Shown: positions 6,265-14,550 of the stretch, one piece after another
How positions within the stretch are numbered: the first letter of the stretch is position 1
Layout of the letters: each line of letters opens with the position of its first letter
Assembly (NCBI RefSeq): GCF_001854865.1
Contig: NZ_MDDW01000001.1
Span: forward strand, 487,040-504,536
Reading direction: 5' to 3'
DNA: 17,497 bases
Origin: Rhizobium sp. LCM 4573
GTDB lineage: Bacteria > Pseudomonadota > Alphaproteobacteria > Rhizobiales > Rhizobiaceae
Program-made: the position numbers and the translations under genes
Notes under the pieces: generated by a model
What the model saw: only the letters and a program-made list of their open reading frames with translations
Database searches by the model: none
Told to the model about the DNA's origin: nothing

Positions 6265-6834
6265 ATGGACCGGATACGTGCTTTCTATGCCGCCGATGCC
6301 AAATTGCGCGGCCTTGCGGAGATCGCCTGGGAAATGTGGAGAAGGCGGTTTTCGCGCGCGCCGCGCCCGGAAGCCGCCGCCGCCGTTGGAGCGAGACAGT
6401 TCGACAGAGGGCTCTCGACCGATCTTTCCAGGGTATTGCAGGAAGCCCAGTTCCCGGCCAGAAACACCAGCGGCTGGCTGCGCTACCATGGAGCCAAGGA
6501 TGGGGTGCGCATCGTCGTTCCGCCCTATGAGACGATGCGCCCCGGCGACGTCGTGACGCTTCTCTGGGTCGCCCATGACGATCTTTGGCTCGGCGGCAGG
6601 AATATTCCGGGAACCGAATTTGCGGACGAGAAACGCGTGACCCGGCAGGATATCGCCAACGGCGTCGAATTTCTCGTCGGGCCCTATCATTCCAAGGTCC
6701 GCCCGATTCTCAAATCCCAGAAGCTCTGGGGTGCCGCCCGCGTGTTCTACATGGTGACCCGCAACCGCGGAATCTTCTGCGGACCGGAAAGCACGGTGCG
6801 GATCAATCTCTTCGAGGATCCGGACCTCGGGTGA
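6265..6834 (+). CDS. 189-aa protein of unknown function with Ig-like C-terminal part
   Basis: The ATG at 6265 follows AGAGGAGGATCGGTCC. The first 45 residues are rich in Arg and Ala (MWRRRFSRAPRPEAAAAV) with no signal peptide or clear membrane segment. From about residue 80, VVPPYETMRPGDVVTLLWV, then VTRQDIANGVEFLVG and a final VFYMVTR...STVRINLF, follow the strand pattern of the Ig-like domains found in large adhesin-like proteins of proteobacteria (the VxxPxYxxMxxGDxVTLxW signature). Such a domain standing alone in a small cytoplasmic-looking protein is unusual. This assignment is by pattern only. Upstream no strong promoter was found. The gene lies between the autotransporter remnant and tRNA-Met. 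Confidence 0.72.
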   Translation: MDRIRAFYAADAKLRGLAEIAWEMWRRRFSRAPRPEAAAAVGARQFDRGLSTDLSRVLQEAQFPARNTSGWLRYHGAKDGVRIVVPPYETMRPGDVVTLLWVAHDDLWLGGRNIPGTEFADEKRVTRQDIANGVEFLVGPYHSKVRPILKSQKLWGAARVFYMVTRNRGIFCGPESTVRINLFEDPDLG

Positions 6835-6913
6835 GGCCTTGCGGGATGGATTTTCTGGGAAATGTCGCAGAGGAAGAAAACTGGTCAACGCCCGCCCAAA
6901 TCGGGGGGATGGA

Positions 6914-6990
6914 TGGTAGCGGGAGAGGGACTTGAACCCCCGACACGCGGATTATGATTCCGCTGCTCTAACCACCTGAGCTACCCCGCC
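6914..6990 (-). tRNA. tRNA-Met (CAT), elongator
   Basis: Minus strand, 77 nt including an encoded CCA. The acceptor stem GGCGGGG pairs with TCCCGCT with G-U pairs at both ends. The D arm is AGCTCAGGTGGTTAGAGC. The anticodon stem GCGGA/TCCGC carries loop ATCATAA, so the anticodon is CAT. T arm GGGGG-TTCAAGT-CCCTC. The paired first base rules out the initiator form, and the sequence does not match the GGGCCCG-type tRNA-Ile2, so it is elongator methionine. Confidence 0.95.
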
Positions 6991-7041
6991 ACAGGGTCAA
7001 CGGAGTCGTCCGCAAAGCGTCGATCCCGTGGGATGGGGGGC

Positions 7042-7070
7042 TTATAAGGTCGCTCCCCGCTTTGTGTCAA
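7042..7070 (-). promoter_or_regulatory. housekeeping promoter of tRNA-Met
   Basis: Minus strand TTGACA (7070-7065), 17-base spacer, TTATAA (7047-7042). It is preceded by C, giving the rhizobial CTTGAC form. Transcription would start near 7035, about 45 bases before the mature tRNA. It is followed by a G/C-rich discriminator (GCCCCCC), as often seen at stringently controlled stable-RNA promoters. Confidence 0.8.
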
Positions 7071-7084
7071 GCACATGATGGGAG

Positions 7085-7128
7085 AAAAACCGCCCCTATC
7101 TGAAACCTGCCGGAACGGCTGGTTTCAG
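7085..7128 (-). terminator. terminator of mnmA
   Basis: On the minus strand, CTGAAACC (7128-7121) pairs perfectly with GGTTTCAG (7107-7100). Inside it, after an A/A mismatch, GCCG pairs with CGGC around a 3-base loop. Five T's follow at 7089-7085, eleven bases beyond the stem. The stem begins at the mnmA stop codon itself. Confidence 0.6.
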
Positions 7129-8321
7129 GCCGCTACCGGCGCCGAAAGAAGCGCCTTCAGCGAGGCTTCCGCCTCCGCCGCGCGTTCCGAGCGCTCGATG
7201 AAGCCGCCGCCATAGACGCGCGCATCCGCACCCTCCGCCGAATAGAGAACACAGGCCTGGCCGGGAGCGACGCCCGCCTCGCCGACCAGCAGGTCGACAT
7301 AGACGCCGCGGTCATCGCAATGGAGGGTGGCGGGCGTCGGCGGCCGGGTCGAGCGCACCTTGGCGAAGCAGGCAAAACCGTCTTTCGCGTCGTTTTCCAG
7401 TGAGCTGTCGCCGATCCAGTTCATGTCGCGCAGATAGACGCGGTGCGTATCGAGAGCTTCCTTCGGCCCGACGATCACCCGGCGTGAGCGGGCGTCGAGA
7501 AAGACGACGTAGAGCGGCTCGCCGGTCGCGACCCCCAGCCCCTTGCGCTGGCCGATCGTGTAATTGACGATGCCTTCGTGCCGGCCGAGCACGCGCCCGT
7601 CGAGATGCACGATCTGGCCGGAAAGCGCCGCATTCGGCTTCAGCTTGTTGATGATGTCCGTATATTTGCCCTGCGGTACGAAACAGATGTCCTGGCTGTC
7701 GGCCTTCTTGGCGACGACGAGGCCCATTTCCTCCGCAAGCGCCCTCACCTCCGCCTTGGACATGCCGCCGAGCGGAAAGCGCAGGTAATCGATCTGCTCC
7801 TGCGTGGTCGCGAAGAGGAACCAGCTCTGGTCGCGGTCGGCATCGACGGGACGGAACAGCGCGCGGCGGTTCGGATTGTCGGCCGTCGGATTGGAAGTCG
7901 AGCGGATGTAGTGGCCGGTCGCCAGCGCGTCCGCCCCGAGTTCCCTGGCCGTCGCCAGGAGATCTGCGAACTTGACGGTCTGGTTGCAGGCCACGCAAGG
8001 GATCGGCGTTTCGCCCATCGCATAGGCTTCCGCAAACGGATTGATCACCGTTTCGCGGAACCGCTTCTCGTAATCGAGCACGTAATGCGGAATGCCGAGC
8101 GTTTCGGAAACGCGGCGCGCATCCTCGATGTCCTGGCCCGCGCAGCAGGAACCGGCGCGATGCACGGCCGCGCCATGGTCGTAAAGCTGCAGCGTGATGC
8201 CGAGCACATCATAGCCCTGGCGTTTGAGCAGGCCGGCCACCACGGAGGAATCCACTCCCCCCGACATGGCGACGACAACGCGCGTGTCTTCCGGCCTCTT
8301 GTCAAAATCCAGCGTGTTCAC
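7125..8321 (-). CDS. mnmA: tRNA-specific 2-thiouridylase MnmA
   Basis: A 398-aa cytoplasmic enzyme that thiolates uridine 34 of tRNA-Lys, -Glu and -Gln, using ATP to activate the base and sulfur passed along a relay. It has the ATP-pyrophosphatase loop SGGVDSS (20-26), LQLYD at 45-49, catalytic Cys109 in PCVACN, ATGHYIR (134-140), and the second Cys213 in DSQDICFVP, so both active-site cysteines are present. The C-terminal part (about 260-380) is the two beta-barrel domains. An extra CC (59-60) follows the first helix, as in alphaproteobacterial forms. The promoter is at 8418-8446 and the terminator overlaps the stop. Confidence 0.96.
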   Translation of the reverse strand: MNTLDFDKRPEDTRVVVAMSGGVDSSVVAGLLKRQGYDVLGITLQLYDHGAAVHRAGSCCAGQDIEDARRVSETLGIPHYVLDYEKRFRETVINPFAEAYAMGETPIPCVACNQTVKFADLLATARELGADALATGHYIRSTSNPTADNPNRRALFRPVDADRDQSWFLFATTQEQIDYLRFPLGGMSKAEVRALAEEMGLVVAKKADSQDICFVPQGKYTDIINKLKPNAALSGQIVHLDGRVLGRHEGIVNYTIGQRKGLGVATGEPLYVVFLDARSRRVIVGPKEALDTHRVYLRDMNWIGDSSLENDAKDGFACFAKVRSTRPPTPATLHCDDRGVYVDLLVGEAGVAPGQACVLYSAEGADARVYGGGFIERSERAAEAEASLKALLSAPVAA

Positions 8322-8417
8322 GGAACTCTCTCGATATCTCTGCCGCCGATGCAGCGCATTCAGGCGGAACCTCGAGCCTGCGACGGTATCGGCCGCCCGT
8401 CAGGCAATTGGCTCCGG

Positions 8418-8446
8418 ATATAGAAAGGATTGGGCTTCGGTGCAAG
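8418..8446 (-). promoter_or_regulatory. housekeeping promoter of mnmA
   Basis: Minus strand CTTGCA (8446-8441), 17-base spacer, CTATAT (8423-8418), close to the Sinorhizobium sigma-70 form CTTGAC-N17-CTATAT. It lies just after the stop codon of the channel gene, so mnmA need not depend on that gene's transcript. Leader of about 90 bases. Confidence 0.6.
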
Positions 8447-8456
8447 GAGGAGCCGA

Positions 8457-9578
8457 TCACGACTGCAGCGACTGGTGCCGCGCCGCCTCGCCGGCGACAG
8501 CCGCATTGCCATTGGCTGCCCCTTCCGCCCGTACACGCGGCAGGGCGGACGGATATTCCCGCTGGATGAAATCGATGATCTTTTCGCGCATCTCGCAGCG
8601 CAGATCGAAGGTCTTCGGCGCATTGTTGGCCGAAACCAGAATGCGGATTTCCATGACGTTTTCCCGGAAATCCGTGACCTGCACCGCGACCACCCTGCGA
8701 TCCCACAGCTTCGAGGCGGCAGCGATCTCCTCCACCTTGCGGCGGACGGCGGCCACCGGCACGCTGTAATCGAGATAGATCATCACCGTGCCGATCAAGG
8801 CGGAACCTTCGCGCGTCCAGTTCTGGAAGGGCTTTTCGATGAAATAGCTGAGCGGCAGGACCAACCGGCGCCAGTCCCAGAGTTTCACCACGACATAGGT
8901 GGAGGTGATCTCCTCGACATTCCCCCATTCGCCCTCGACGATCAGCGCATCGTCGATGCGGATCGGCTGCGTGATTGCGAGCTGAATGCCGGCGAACAGG
9001 TTCTTCAGCACCGGCTGCAGCGCAAGGCCGAGCACGATGCCGGCGACACCGGCCGAGGCAAGCAGGCTCACCCCATATTGCTGCACGGCCGGAAAGGTCA
9101 TGAGGATGGCCGCAAGCGTAATCGCGATGATGGCGATGCTGGCGATCCGCTCCATGATGCGGGACTGCGTGACATGCTTGCGGGCAAGCAGGTTGTCTTC
9201 CGCGTCGAGCTTGAAGCGGCGCAGATAGACCGTCATCCAGATGTGCAGCGCGATCTTCGCCATCCAGCCGACGACGATGATGAAGCCGATGAGGAGAATG
9301 TGGCGCAATGCCGAAGCCTGGTAATCCGTAAGCGGCGCTATGGCCGCTCCGAAGGAAAGCGCCCAGGTCAGGATCGCAAGCCGCATCGGCCGGCGCGTGC
9401 GGGCGACGAGCGAGCGCCAGAAGAGATCCTTGTTCTCCACCAGCCGGGTCAGGATGCGAAAGCCGAGGCGCTGGATGAAGAGTCCGAGTCCGAAGGCTGC
9501 GGCAAGCATCGCAATAGAAACCGCCCAGTCGGGCAGCCAGGCGAAGTCGCTGCGGAATTCCTCGATGAAGCGTTCCAT
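8457..9578 (-). CDS. MscS-family mechanosensitive ion channel
   Basis: 373 aa from the ATG at 9578, which follows AGGTCAGG. An in-frame ATG at 9599 is possible but lacks a ribosome binding site. Five predicted membrane segments lie near residues 20-36, 66-82, 93-116, 146-162 and 168-190. The last is the pore helix, rich in Gly and Ala (SLLASAGVAGIVLGLALQPV), followed by the amphipathic LKNLFAGIQLAITQPIRIDD and the beta domain (VEEITSTYVVVKLWDWRR), the hallmark order of MscS. The C-terminal mixed alpha/beta part ends in an Ala-rich tail. It belongs to the mid-size MscS group with two extra N-terminal helices, expected to release solutes on hypo-osmotic shock. Confidence 0.93.
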   Translation of the reverse strand: MERFIEEFRSDFAWLPDWAVSIAMLAAAFGLGLFIQRLGFRILTRLVENKDLFWRSLVARTRRPMRLAILTWALSFGAAIAPLTDYQASALRHILLIGFIIVVGWMAKIALHIWMTVYLRRFKLDAEDNLLARKHVTQSRIMERIASIAIIAITLAAILMTFPAVQQYGVSLLASAGVAGIVLGLALQPVLKNLFAGIQLAITQPIRIDDALIVEGEWGNVEEITSTYVVVKLWDWRRLVLPLSYFIEKPFQNWTREGSALIGTVMIYLDYSVPVAAVRRKVEEIAAASKLWDRRVVAVQVTDFRENVMEIRILVSANNAPKTFDLRCEMREKIIDFIQREYPSALPRVRAEGAANGNAAVAGEAARHQSLQS

Positions 9579-9700
9579 GCGGCCTGACCTAGGGTGCATC
9601 GCAGCAGCGTAAAGATCAAAAGGGGAAATTCGCCCGCCTATGCTCCCCAAAACCGGTCCCTGCCCTACCCTTGAGAGGGATGGAGTGGAGGAGCCAGACT

Positions 9701-10144
9701 ATGGCGAGCGGGAACGAACTCGATCTCGAACGCTTCGTGGAGGCGCAAGGTCCGATATACGAACAGGCGCTGCGGGAGCTTCGCGGCGGCCGCAAGCGCT
9801 CGCACTGGATGTGGTTCGTCTTTCCTCAGCTGGAGGGCCTCGGCTTTTCGGCGATGTCGCAGAAATACGCGATCGGATCGAAAACGGAGGCGCGCGCCTA
9901 TCTTTCGCATCCGGTTCTCGGCCCACGGCTGAACGAATGCGTGGAGGCGATGCTGGCCCACAAGGACCGCTCGGCCCACGAAATCCTCGGCTCGCCGGAC
10001 GACATGAAATTCAGAAGTTCGATGACGCTGTTTGCGGCCGTCAGCGAAAAGGGCTCGCCTTTCGAGCGAGCCCTTGAGCAGTTTTACGCAGGCGAACGCG
10101 ATGAAAGAACGATCGCGCTCCTGGAAAATCAGGCGGCCGACTGA
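9701..10144 (+). CDS. DUF1810 family protein
   Basis: 147 aa, from the ATG at 9701 after GGAGGAGCC. It contains the family signature KRSHWMWFVFPQLEGLG (near residues 35-51), then YAIGSKTEARAYLSHPVLGPRL and a late DDMKFRSSMTLF, covering the whole of DUF1810. Soluble, probably all-helical. The family function is unknown. It is divergent from the channel gene, 122 bases away. Its last 16 bases overlap, tail to tail, the end of the Tim44-domain gene. Confidence 0.92.
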   Translation: MASGNELDLERFVEAQGPIYEQALRELRGGRKRSHWMWFVFPQLEGLGFSAMSQKYAIGSKTEARAYLSHPVLGPRLNECVEAMLAHKDRSAHEILGSPDDMKFRSSMTLFAAVSEKGSPFERALEQFYAGERDERTIALLENQAAD

Positions 10145-11154
10145 ATGGCCGAAAGCTTCCAGTCATTGGCGGGCTTGCGCACGAAGGTCCAGACTTCGAC
10201 CGTTTCCGAGGCATGGTCGGGGTCACCCTCGGCCACAGCGCCGGTATTGCGGTCGCGCATGTAGTCGATGCTGGAATAGCGCATCGCCACCGTCGCATAA
10301 TCCTGACCGTTCTCGCGCCAGGCTTCCGCCAGGTCACCCTGCAGCAGCTGGACGTCCTTCACCTCGTTCTTGAGCCCGTTGGTGGCGTTTTCGCCAAGTT
10401 CTTCAGCGAGGTAGGACATCGCCTCCGGCGTGGTGAGATTGCGCAGCTTGCCGTAGTCCTCCTCGGCATAGGCCGCCTGGACGTCCTTCAGCAGCTTCTC
10501 GAAATGGTCGAGGTCGCGATTGGTGATGCCGATCTCGTCCGTTTCAGGACCCGCCTGGCGCGGTGCAGCGGCATATCCGCCTGCCCCGCCCGCAGCGGCA
10601 CCGCCGAGCGAGCCGATCTTCGGGATCTGGAAGCCGGAATTGCCCTGCTGCGGCGCTTCATAGGCGTTGCGCTGCTGGCCGTAATTGCCGGAAGGACCAG
10701 CCGGCTGCTGCTGCCGACGACCAAAGAAGCGGAAGGCGAGCATGGCGAGACCGGCGATGACCGCAATCTGCAGAAGCATGCCAAGGAAGCCGGCCATGCC
10801 GCCGAAACCGCCGCCGAACATCATGCCGAGCAGGCCGCCCATCAGGAGACCGCCCATCAGGCCGCCTGCGAGACCGCCGAAAAGGCCGCCGGGACGCTGC
10901 TGCTGGGTTGCGTTGGGACGCGCAGCGTTCTGCGTCGTGCCCTGCGGGCGCGGCGTCATGGAACGCTCGATGCCGGTTGCGGGACCGGGTGCGGTGTTCG
11001 TAGCCGGAGGCGCTGAATACGTGCGGGTGCCGCGGCTGCCGAAGCCACCGCCGCCGCGACGGGCTTCCGCGAAATCCACAGCTGTCAGCGAGACCGCGAG
11101 CCCGAGCGCGGCAACCGCGAACAGGTGCTTGAAACGCCGAAGGGATGAAAACAT
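10129..11154 (-). CDS. Tim44-domain membrane protein
   Basis: 341 aa. The ATG at 11154 has AGAGGAG upstream; a TTG just before it is not needed. Residues 1-31 form a signal peptide or anchor (LFAVAALGLAVSLTA, then AEA). Next comes a Gly/Ser/Pro/Gln-rich linker, a long Gly/Met/Leu-rich hydrophobic segment (about 90-145, many GGLMGG turns) ending in a basic FFGRRQQQ, a second low-complexity linker, and the Tim44-like domain from about 205 to the end (DLDHFEKLLKDVQAAYAEED ... VEVWTFVRKP). This is the usual bacterial Tim44-like arrangement, implying a soluble domain held at the membrane. Its role in bacteria is not settled; a link to protein translocation is inherited from the mitochondrial name only. 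Confidence 0.92.
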   Translation of the reverse strand: MFSSLRRFKHLFAVAALGLAVSLTAVDFAEARRGGGGFGSRGTRTYSAPPATNTAPGPATGIERSMTPRPQGTTQNAARPNATQQQRPGGLFGGLAGGLMGGLLMGGLLGMMFGGGFGGMAGFLGMLLQIAVIAGLAMLAFRFFGRRQQQPAGPSGNYGQQRNAYEAPQQGNSGFQIPKIGSLGGAAAGGAGGYAAAPRQAGPETDEIGITNRDLDHFEKLLKDVQAAYAEEDYGKLRNLTTPEAMSYLAEELGENATNGLKNEVKDVQLLQGDLAEAWRENGQDYATVAMRYSSIDYMRDRNTGAVAEGDPDHASETVEVWTFVRKPANDWKLSAIQSAA

Positions 11155-11341
11155 CAACTTTCTCCTCTTGAGCCGCAGAATGCGGCCGTTCCCGGTTCAT
11201 ATAGCGACGGGGTGCTCATGATTTGAGTCCCGCCATCGCATTTTTCACGTTGTGGTAGATATCGAAGTTTGAAACGGGAGCCAAGCGCCAAAAATACAAC
11301 CTATAAGGAAAGATGATGGTGCGAATGGTCGCAGGCGACTG
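11155..11341. other. upstream region of the Tim44-domain gene
   Basis: No clear gene. On the minus strand a 21-codon frame (11219-11154) ends TGATG on the start codon of the Tim44-domain gene but lacks a good ribosome binding site. On the plus strand a 9-codon frame (11313-11342) follows AAGGAAAG and stops directly at the terminator hairpin. Neither can be called. No confident promoter was found. Confidence 0.3.
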
Positions 11342-11372
11342 AAAAAGCCCGGCGCGAGATGCACCGGGCTTT
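11342..11372 (-). terminator. Rho-independent terminator downstream of serA
   Basis: A perfect 9-bp stem, AAAGCCCGG (11344-11352) with CCGGGCTTT (11364-11372), 11-base loop. On the minus strand the stem runs into five T's (11346-11342). It lies 185 bases beyond the serA stop, the RIME-like repeat standing between them. It could also work weakly on the plus strand. Confidence 0.7.
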
Positions 11373-11398
11373 GTTCGGAAACTTGAAAACCTGGAGTT

Positions 11399-11536
11399 TG
11401 CCCCTCATCCCGCTGCCGCGACCTTCTCCCCGCTCGCGGGGAGAAGGGGTATGCTGTGCCGTCGAGACAATCTTCAGCCTCCAGCGAGGCAAGTCTCCTC
11501 TCCCCGCGCGCGGGGAGAGGGTTAGGGTGAGGGGCA
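11399..11536. repeat. RIME-type palindromic intergenic repeat
   Basis: 138 bases bounded by inverted ends (TGCCCCTCAtCCc on the left, its near-complement AGGGTGAGGGGCA on the right). Inside are two strong palindromes: a 26-base one, CCTTCTCCCCGC..GCGGGGAGAAGG (11422-11447), and a perfect 24-base one, CCTCTCCCCGCG..CGCGGGGAGAGG (11497-11520). This two-palindrome mosaic is the form of the rhizobial intergenic element RIME1. It stands 20 bases past serA and appears inserted between the gene and its terminator. Confidence 0.75.
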
Positions 11537-11556
11537 GTATTTGAAGCCGCGGATTC

Positions 11557-13152
11557 TCAATCCACGTTGAAGACGAGCGGCTTGGCCTGCCGGATCGCCG
11601 GGTTGGCGCGAAGCTGGTCCAGCACCTCTTCGGAAACCGGACCGTCCACATAGAGCAGCGCGATCGCGTCCCCGCCTTCCTTCTCGCGGCCGAGCTGGAA
11701 GTTGGCAATGTTGACGCCGGCATTACCGAGCGTGGTGCCCATGAAGCCGATCATGCCCGGCACGTCGGTATTGGTGATGTAGATCATGTGGGCGCCGACA
11801 TCCGCATCCATGTTGATGCCCTTGATCTGGATGAAGCGCGGCTTGCCGTCGGAGAACACCGTGCCGGCCACCGACCGAACCTGGTTCTCGGTCTTGACTG
11901 TCAGCTTGATGTAGCCGTCATAGACGCCCGACTTGTCTCGCTTGACCTCGGAAAGAATGATGCCCTTTTCCTTCACCATGATCGGCGCCGAGACCATGTT
12001 GACATCGGCAACCTGGCTGCGGATCAACCCGGCCAGAAGCGCGCTCGTCAGGGCCTTGGTGTTCATGTTGGCGGTGGCGCCATCATAAAGGATCTCGATT
12101 TCCTTGGTCGGGCTTTCCTGCACCTGACCCACGAAGGAGCCGAGAACGTCGGCAAGGCGGATGAAGGGCTTCAGCCGCGGCGCTTCCTCGGCGGTGATCG
12201 AGGGCATGTTGATCGCGTTGGAGACGGCGCCCTTGATGAGATAGTCAGACATCTGCTCGGCAACCTGCAGAGCCACGTTCTCCTGGGCTTCCGTCGTGGA
12301 AGCGCCGAGATGTGGCGTGCAGACCACGTTTTCCAGGCCGAACAGCGGGCTTTCGGTGGCGGGCTCCACCTCGAAGACGTCGAAGCCAGCTCCGGCGACG
12401 TGGCCGGACTTGATGGCCTCGGCAAGGGCTGCTTCATCGACCAGACCGCCGCGGGCGCAGTTGATGATGCGAACGCCTTTCTTGGTCTTGGCCAGCGCTT
12501 CCTTGCTGATGATGTTGCGGGTCTTATCGGTCAGCGGTACGTGCAGGGTGATGAAGTCGGCACGCTCAAGCAGCTCATCGAGTTCGACCTTGACCACGCC
12601 CATCTCCTCGGCGCGCTCCTTGGAAAGGAAGGGGTCATAGGCAAGCACATGCATGCCCAGCCCGATCGCCTTCTTGCAAACGATGCCGCCGATATTGCCG
12701 GCGCCGATGACGCCGAGCGTCTTGCCGGTGATCTCGACGCCCATGAAGCGCGACTTCTCCCACTTGCCCGACTGGGTGGAAACGTCAGCGGCCGGAAGCT
12801 GGCGGGCGACCGCGAACATCAGCGCGATCGCATGCTCGGCGGTGGTGATCGAGTTGCCGAAGGGCGTATTCATGACGATGATGCCGCGGCGTGATGCGGC
12901 CGGGATATCGACATTGTCGACGCCGATGCCGGCGCGGCCGATGACCTTGAGATTGGTCGCGGCCGCGATCAGCTTTTCCGTTGCCTTCGTGGCCGAGCGG
13001 ATGGCAAGGCCATCATAATTGCCGATGATCTCGGCGAGCTTTTCCTTGTCCTTGCCGAGTTTCGGCTGGAAATCGACTTCAACGCCGCGGTCGCGAAAGA
13101 TCTGGACGGCGGTTTCGGAAAGTTCGTCGGATACGAGAACGCGAGGTGCCAT
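11557..13152 (-). CDS. serA: D-3-phosphoglycerate dehydrogenase
   Basis: 531 aa, the long form of SerA. It oxidises 3-phosphoglycerate to 3-phosphohydroxypyruvate with NAD, the committed step of serine synthesis, in the cytoplasm. It has the NAD-binding GAGNIG (150-155), active-site Arg234 (NCARGG), Glu263 (VFEVEP) and His281 (CTPHLGAST), an intervening domain (about 315-450), and a C-terminal ACT domain (about 455-531, MIYITNTDVPGMIGFMGTTL) that usually senses serine. The ATG follows AAGGAG. serC lies 78 bases upstream on the same strand with a hairpin between, so they likely form one transcript with reduced read-through. No residue is missing. Confidence 0.97.
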   Translation of the reverse strand: MAPRVLVSDELSETAVQIFRDRGVEVDFQPKLGKDKEKLAEIIGNYDGLAIRSATKATEKLIAAATNLKVIGRAGIGVDNVDIPAASRRGIIVMNTPFGNSITTAEHAIALMFAVARQLPAADVSTQSGKWEKSRFMGVEITGKTLGVIGAGNIGGIVCKKAIGLGMHVLAYDPFLSKERAEEMGVVKVELDELLERADFITLHVPLTDKTRNIISKEALAKTKKGVRIINCARGGLVDEAALAEAIKSGHVAGAGFDVFEVEPATESPLFGLENVVCTPHLGASTTEAQENVALQVAEQMSDYLIKGAVSNAINMPSITAEEAPRLKPFIRLADVLGSFVGQVQESPTKEIEILYDGATANMNTKALTSALLAGLIRSQVADVNMVSAPIMVKEKGIILSEVKRDKSGVYDGYIKLTVKTENQVRSVAGTVFSDGKPRFIQIKGINMDADVGAHMIYITNTDVPGMIGFMGTTLGNAGVNIANFQLGREKEGGDAIALLYVDGPVSEEVLDQLRANPAIRQAKPLVFNVD

Positions 13153-13199
13153 TGGTCACGGGCTCCTTGAAAGGGTGTAATCACTGAAAGCGGGTGAAA

Positions 13200-13221
13200 C
13201 GGTGCCGCCATCGCGGCACCG
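13200..13221 (-). promoter_or_regulatory. intercistronic hairpin between serC and serA
   Basis: A perfect 9-bp stem, CGGTGCCGC with GCGGCACCG around a 4-base loop, starts about 10 bases beyond the serC stop. On the minus strand only three T's follow, then mixed sequence, so it is a weak terminator at best. It may act as an attenuator or mRNA-stabilising stem that sets the serC/serA ratio. Confidence 0.45.
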
Positions 13222-13230
13222 GCAATCAAA

Positions 13231-14412
<1,182 letters not shown>

Positions 14413-14463
14413 GATAAGCTATCCTCTCAGATAGAAAGCCTCTCGTTGGGGAGAGGTGTCCCG
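14413..14463 (-). ncRNA. serC leader RNA motif (cis-regulatory)
   Basis: Between the probable start of transcription and the serC ATG, the minus-strand RNA folds into two hairpins. The first is CCTCTC (14456-14451) with GAGAGG (14444-14439), 6-base loop. The second is CTATC (14434-14430) with GATAG (14423-14419), whose loop carries the Shine-Dalgarno sequence. GAGAGG occurs again at 14428-14423, including that ribosome binding site, so CCTCTC could pair with either copy; the second pairing would hide the Shine-Dalgarno. Position and shape fit the serC motif known upstream of this gene in alphaproteobacteria, whose ligand, if any, is unknown. The match is from memory of that family; a covariance search would decide. 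Confidence 0.6.
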
Positions 14464-14469
14464 CCGCCG

Positions 14470-14498
14470 TGAGTATTCCTGTCCGGCTTCATAGTCAA
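14470..14498 (-). promoter_or_regulatory. putative serC-serA promoter
   Basis: Minus strand TTGACT (14498-14493, preceded by C), 17-base spacer, TACTCA (14475-14470). The -35 is good and the -10 weak. The predicted start near 14463 falls exactly at the beginning of the structured leader. Confidence 0.5.
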
Positions 14499-14550
14499 GC
14501 GGGTTATGTCGCTCTGAGATAATTCTTTGCCGCAGCCGCTAACCGGCGCC

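Noticed and set aside
6914..6990. tRNA-Met as the attachment site of a genomic island, given the odd genes beside it
   Set aside because: No integrase gene and no repeated copy of the tRNA 3' end were seen in the window.
6914..8321. Functional link between tRNA-Met and the adjacent tRNA-modifying mnmA
   Set aside because: MnmA acts on Lys, Glu and Gln tRNAs, and each gene has its own promoter, so the closeness is probably accidental.
8430..9587. Long plus-strand open frame opposite the MscS-type gene
   Set aside because: The charged, Asp/Arg/His-rich product without hydrophobic order is typical of an antisense shadow; the minus-strand channel is clear.
11154..11219. 21-codon leader ORF ending on the start codon of the Tim44-domain gene
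   Set aside because: There is no convincing Shine-Dalgarno and no sign of coding constraint; the TGATG overlap may be chance.
11313..11342. 9-codon ORF running into the terminator hairpin, possible leader peptide or small RNA
   Set aside because: No plus-strand promoter was found, and the hairpin's T-run favours use by the minus-strand serA transcript.
11399..11536. CRISPR-like or IS-like structure
   Set aside because: The two palindromes differ in sequence, there is no regular spacing and no transposase; the RIME-type repeat explains it.
11788..12894. Long plus-strand open frame opposite serA
   Set aside because: It lies wholly inside serA, whose motifs are complete, and its translation is low-complexity and matches no family. 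It is a shadow caused by high GC.
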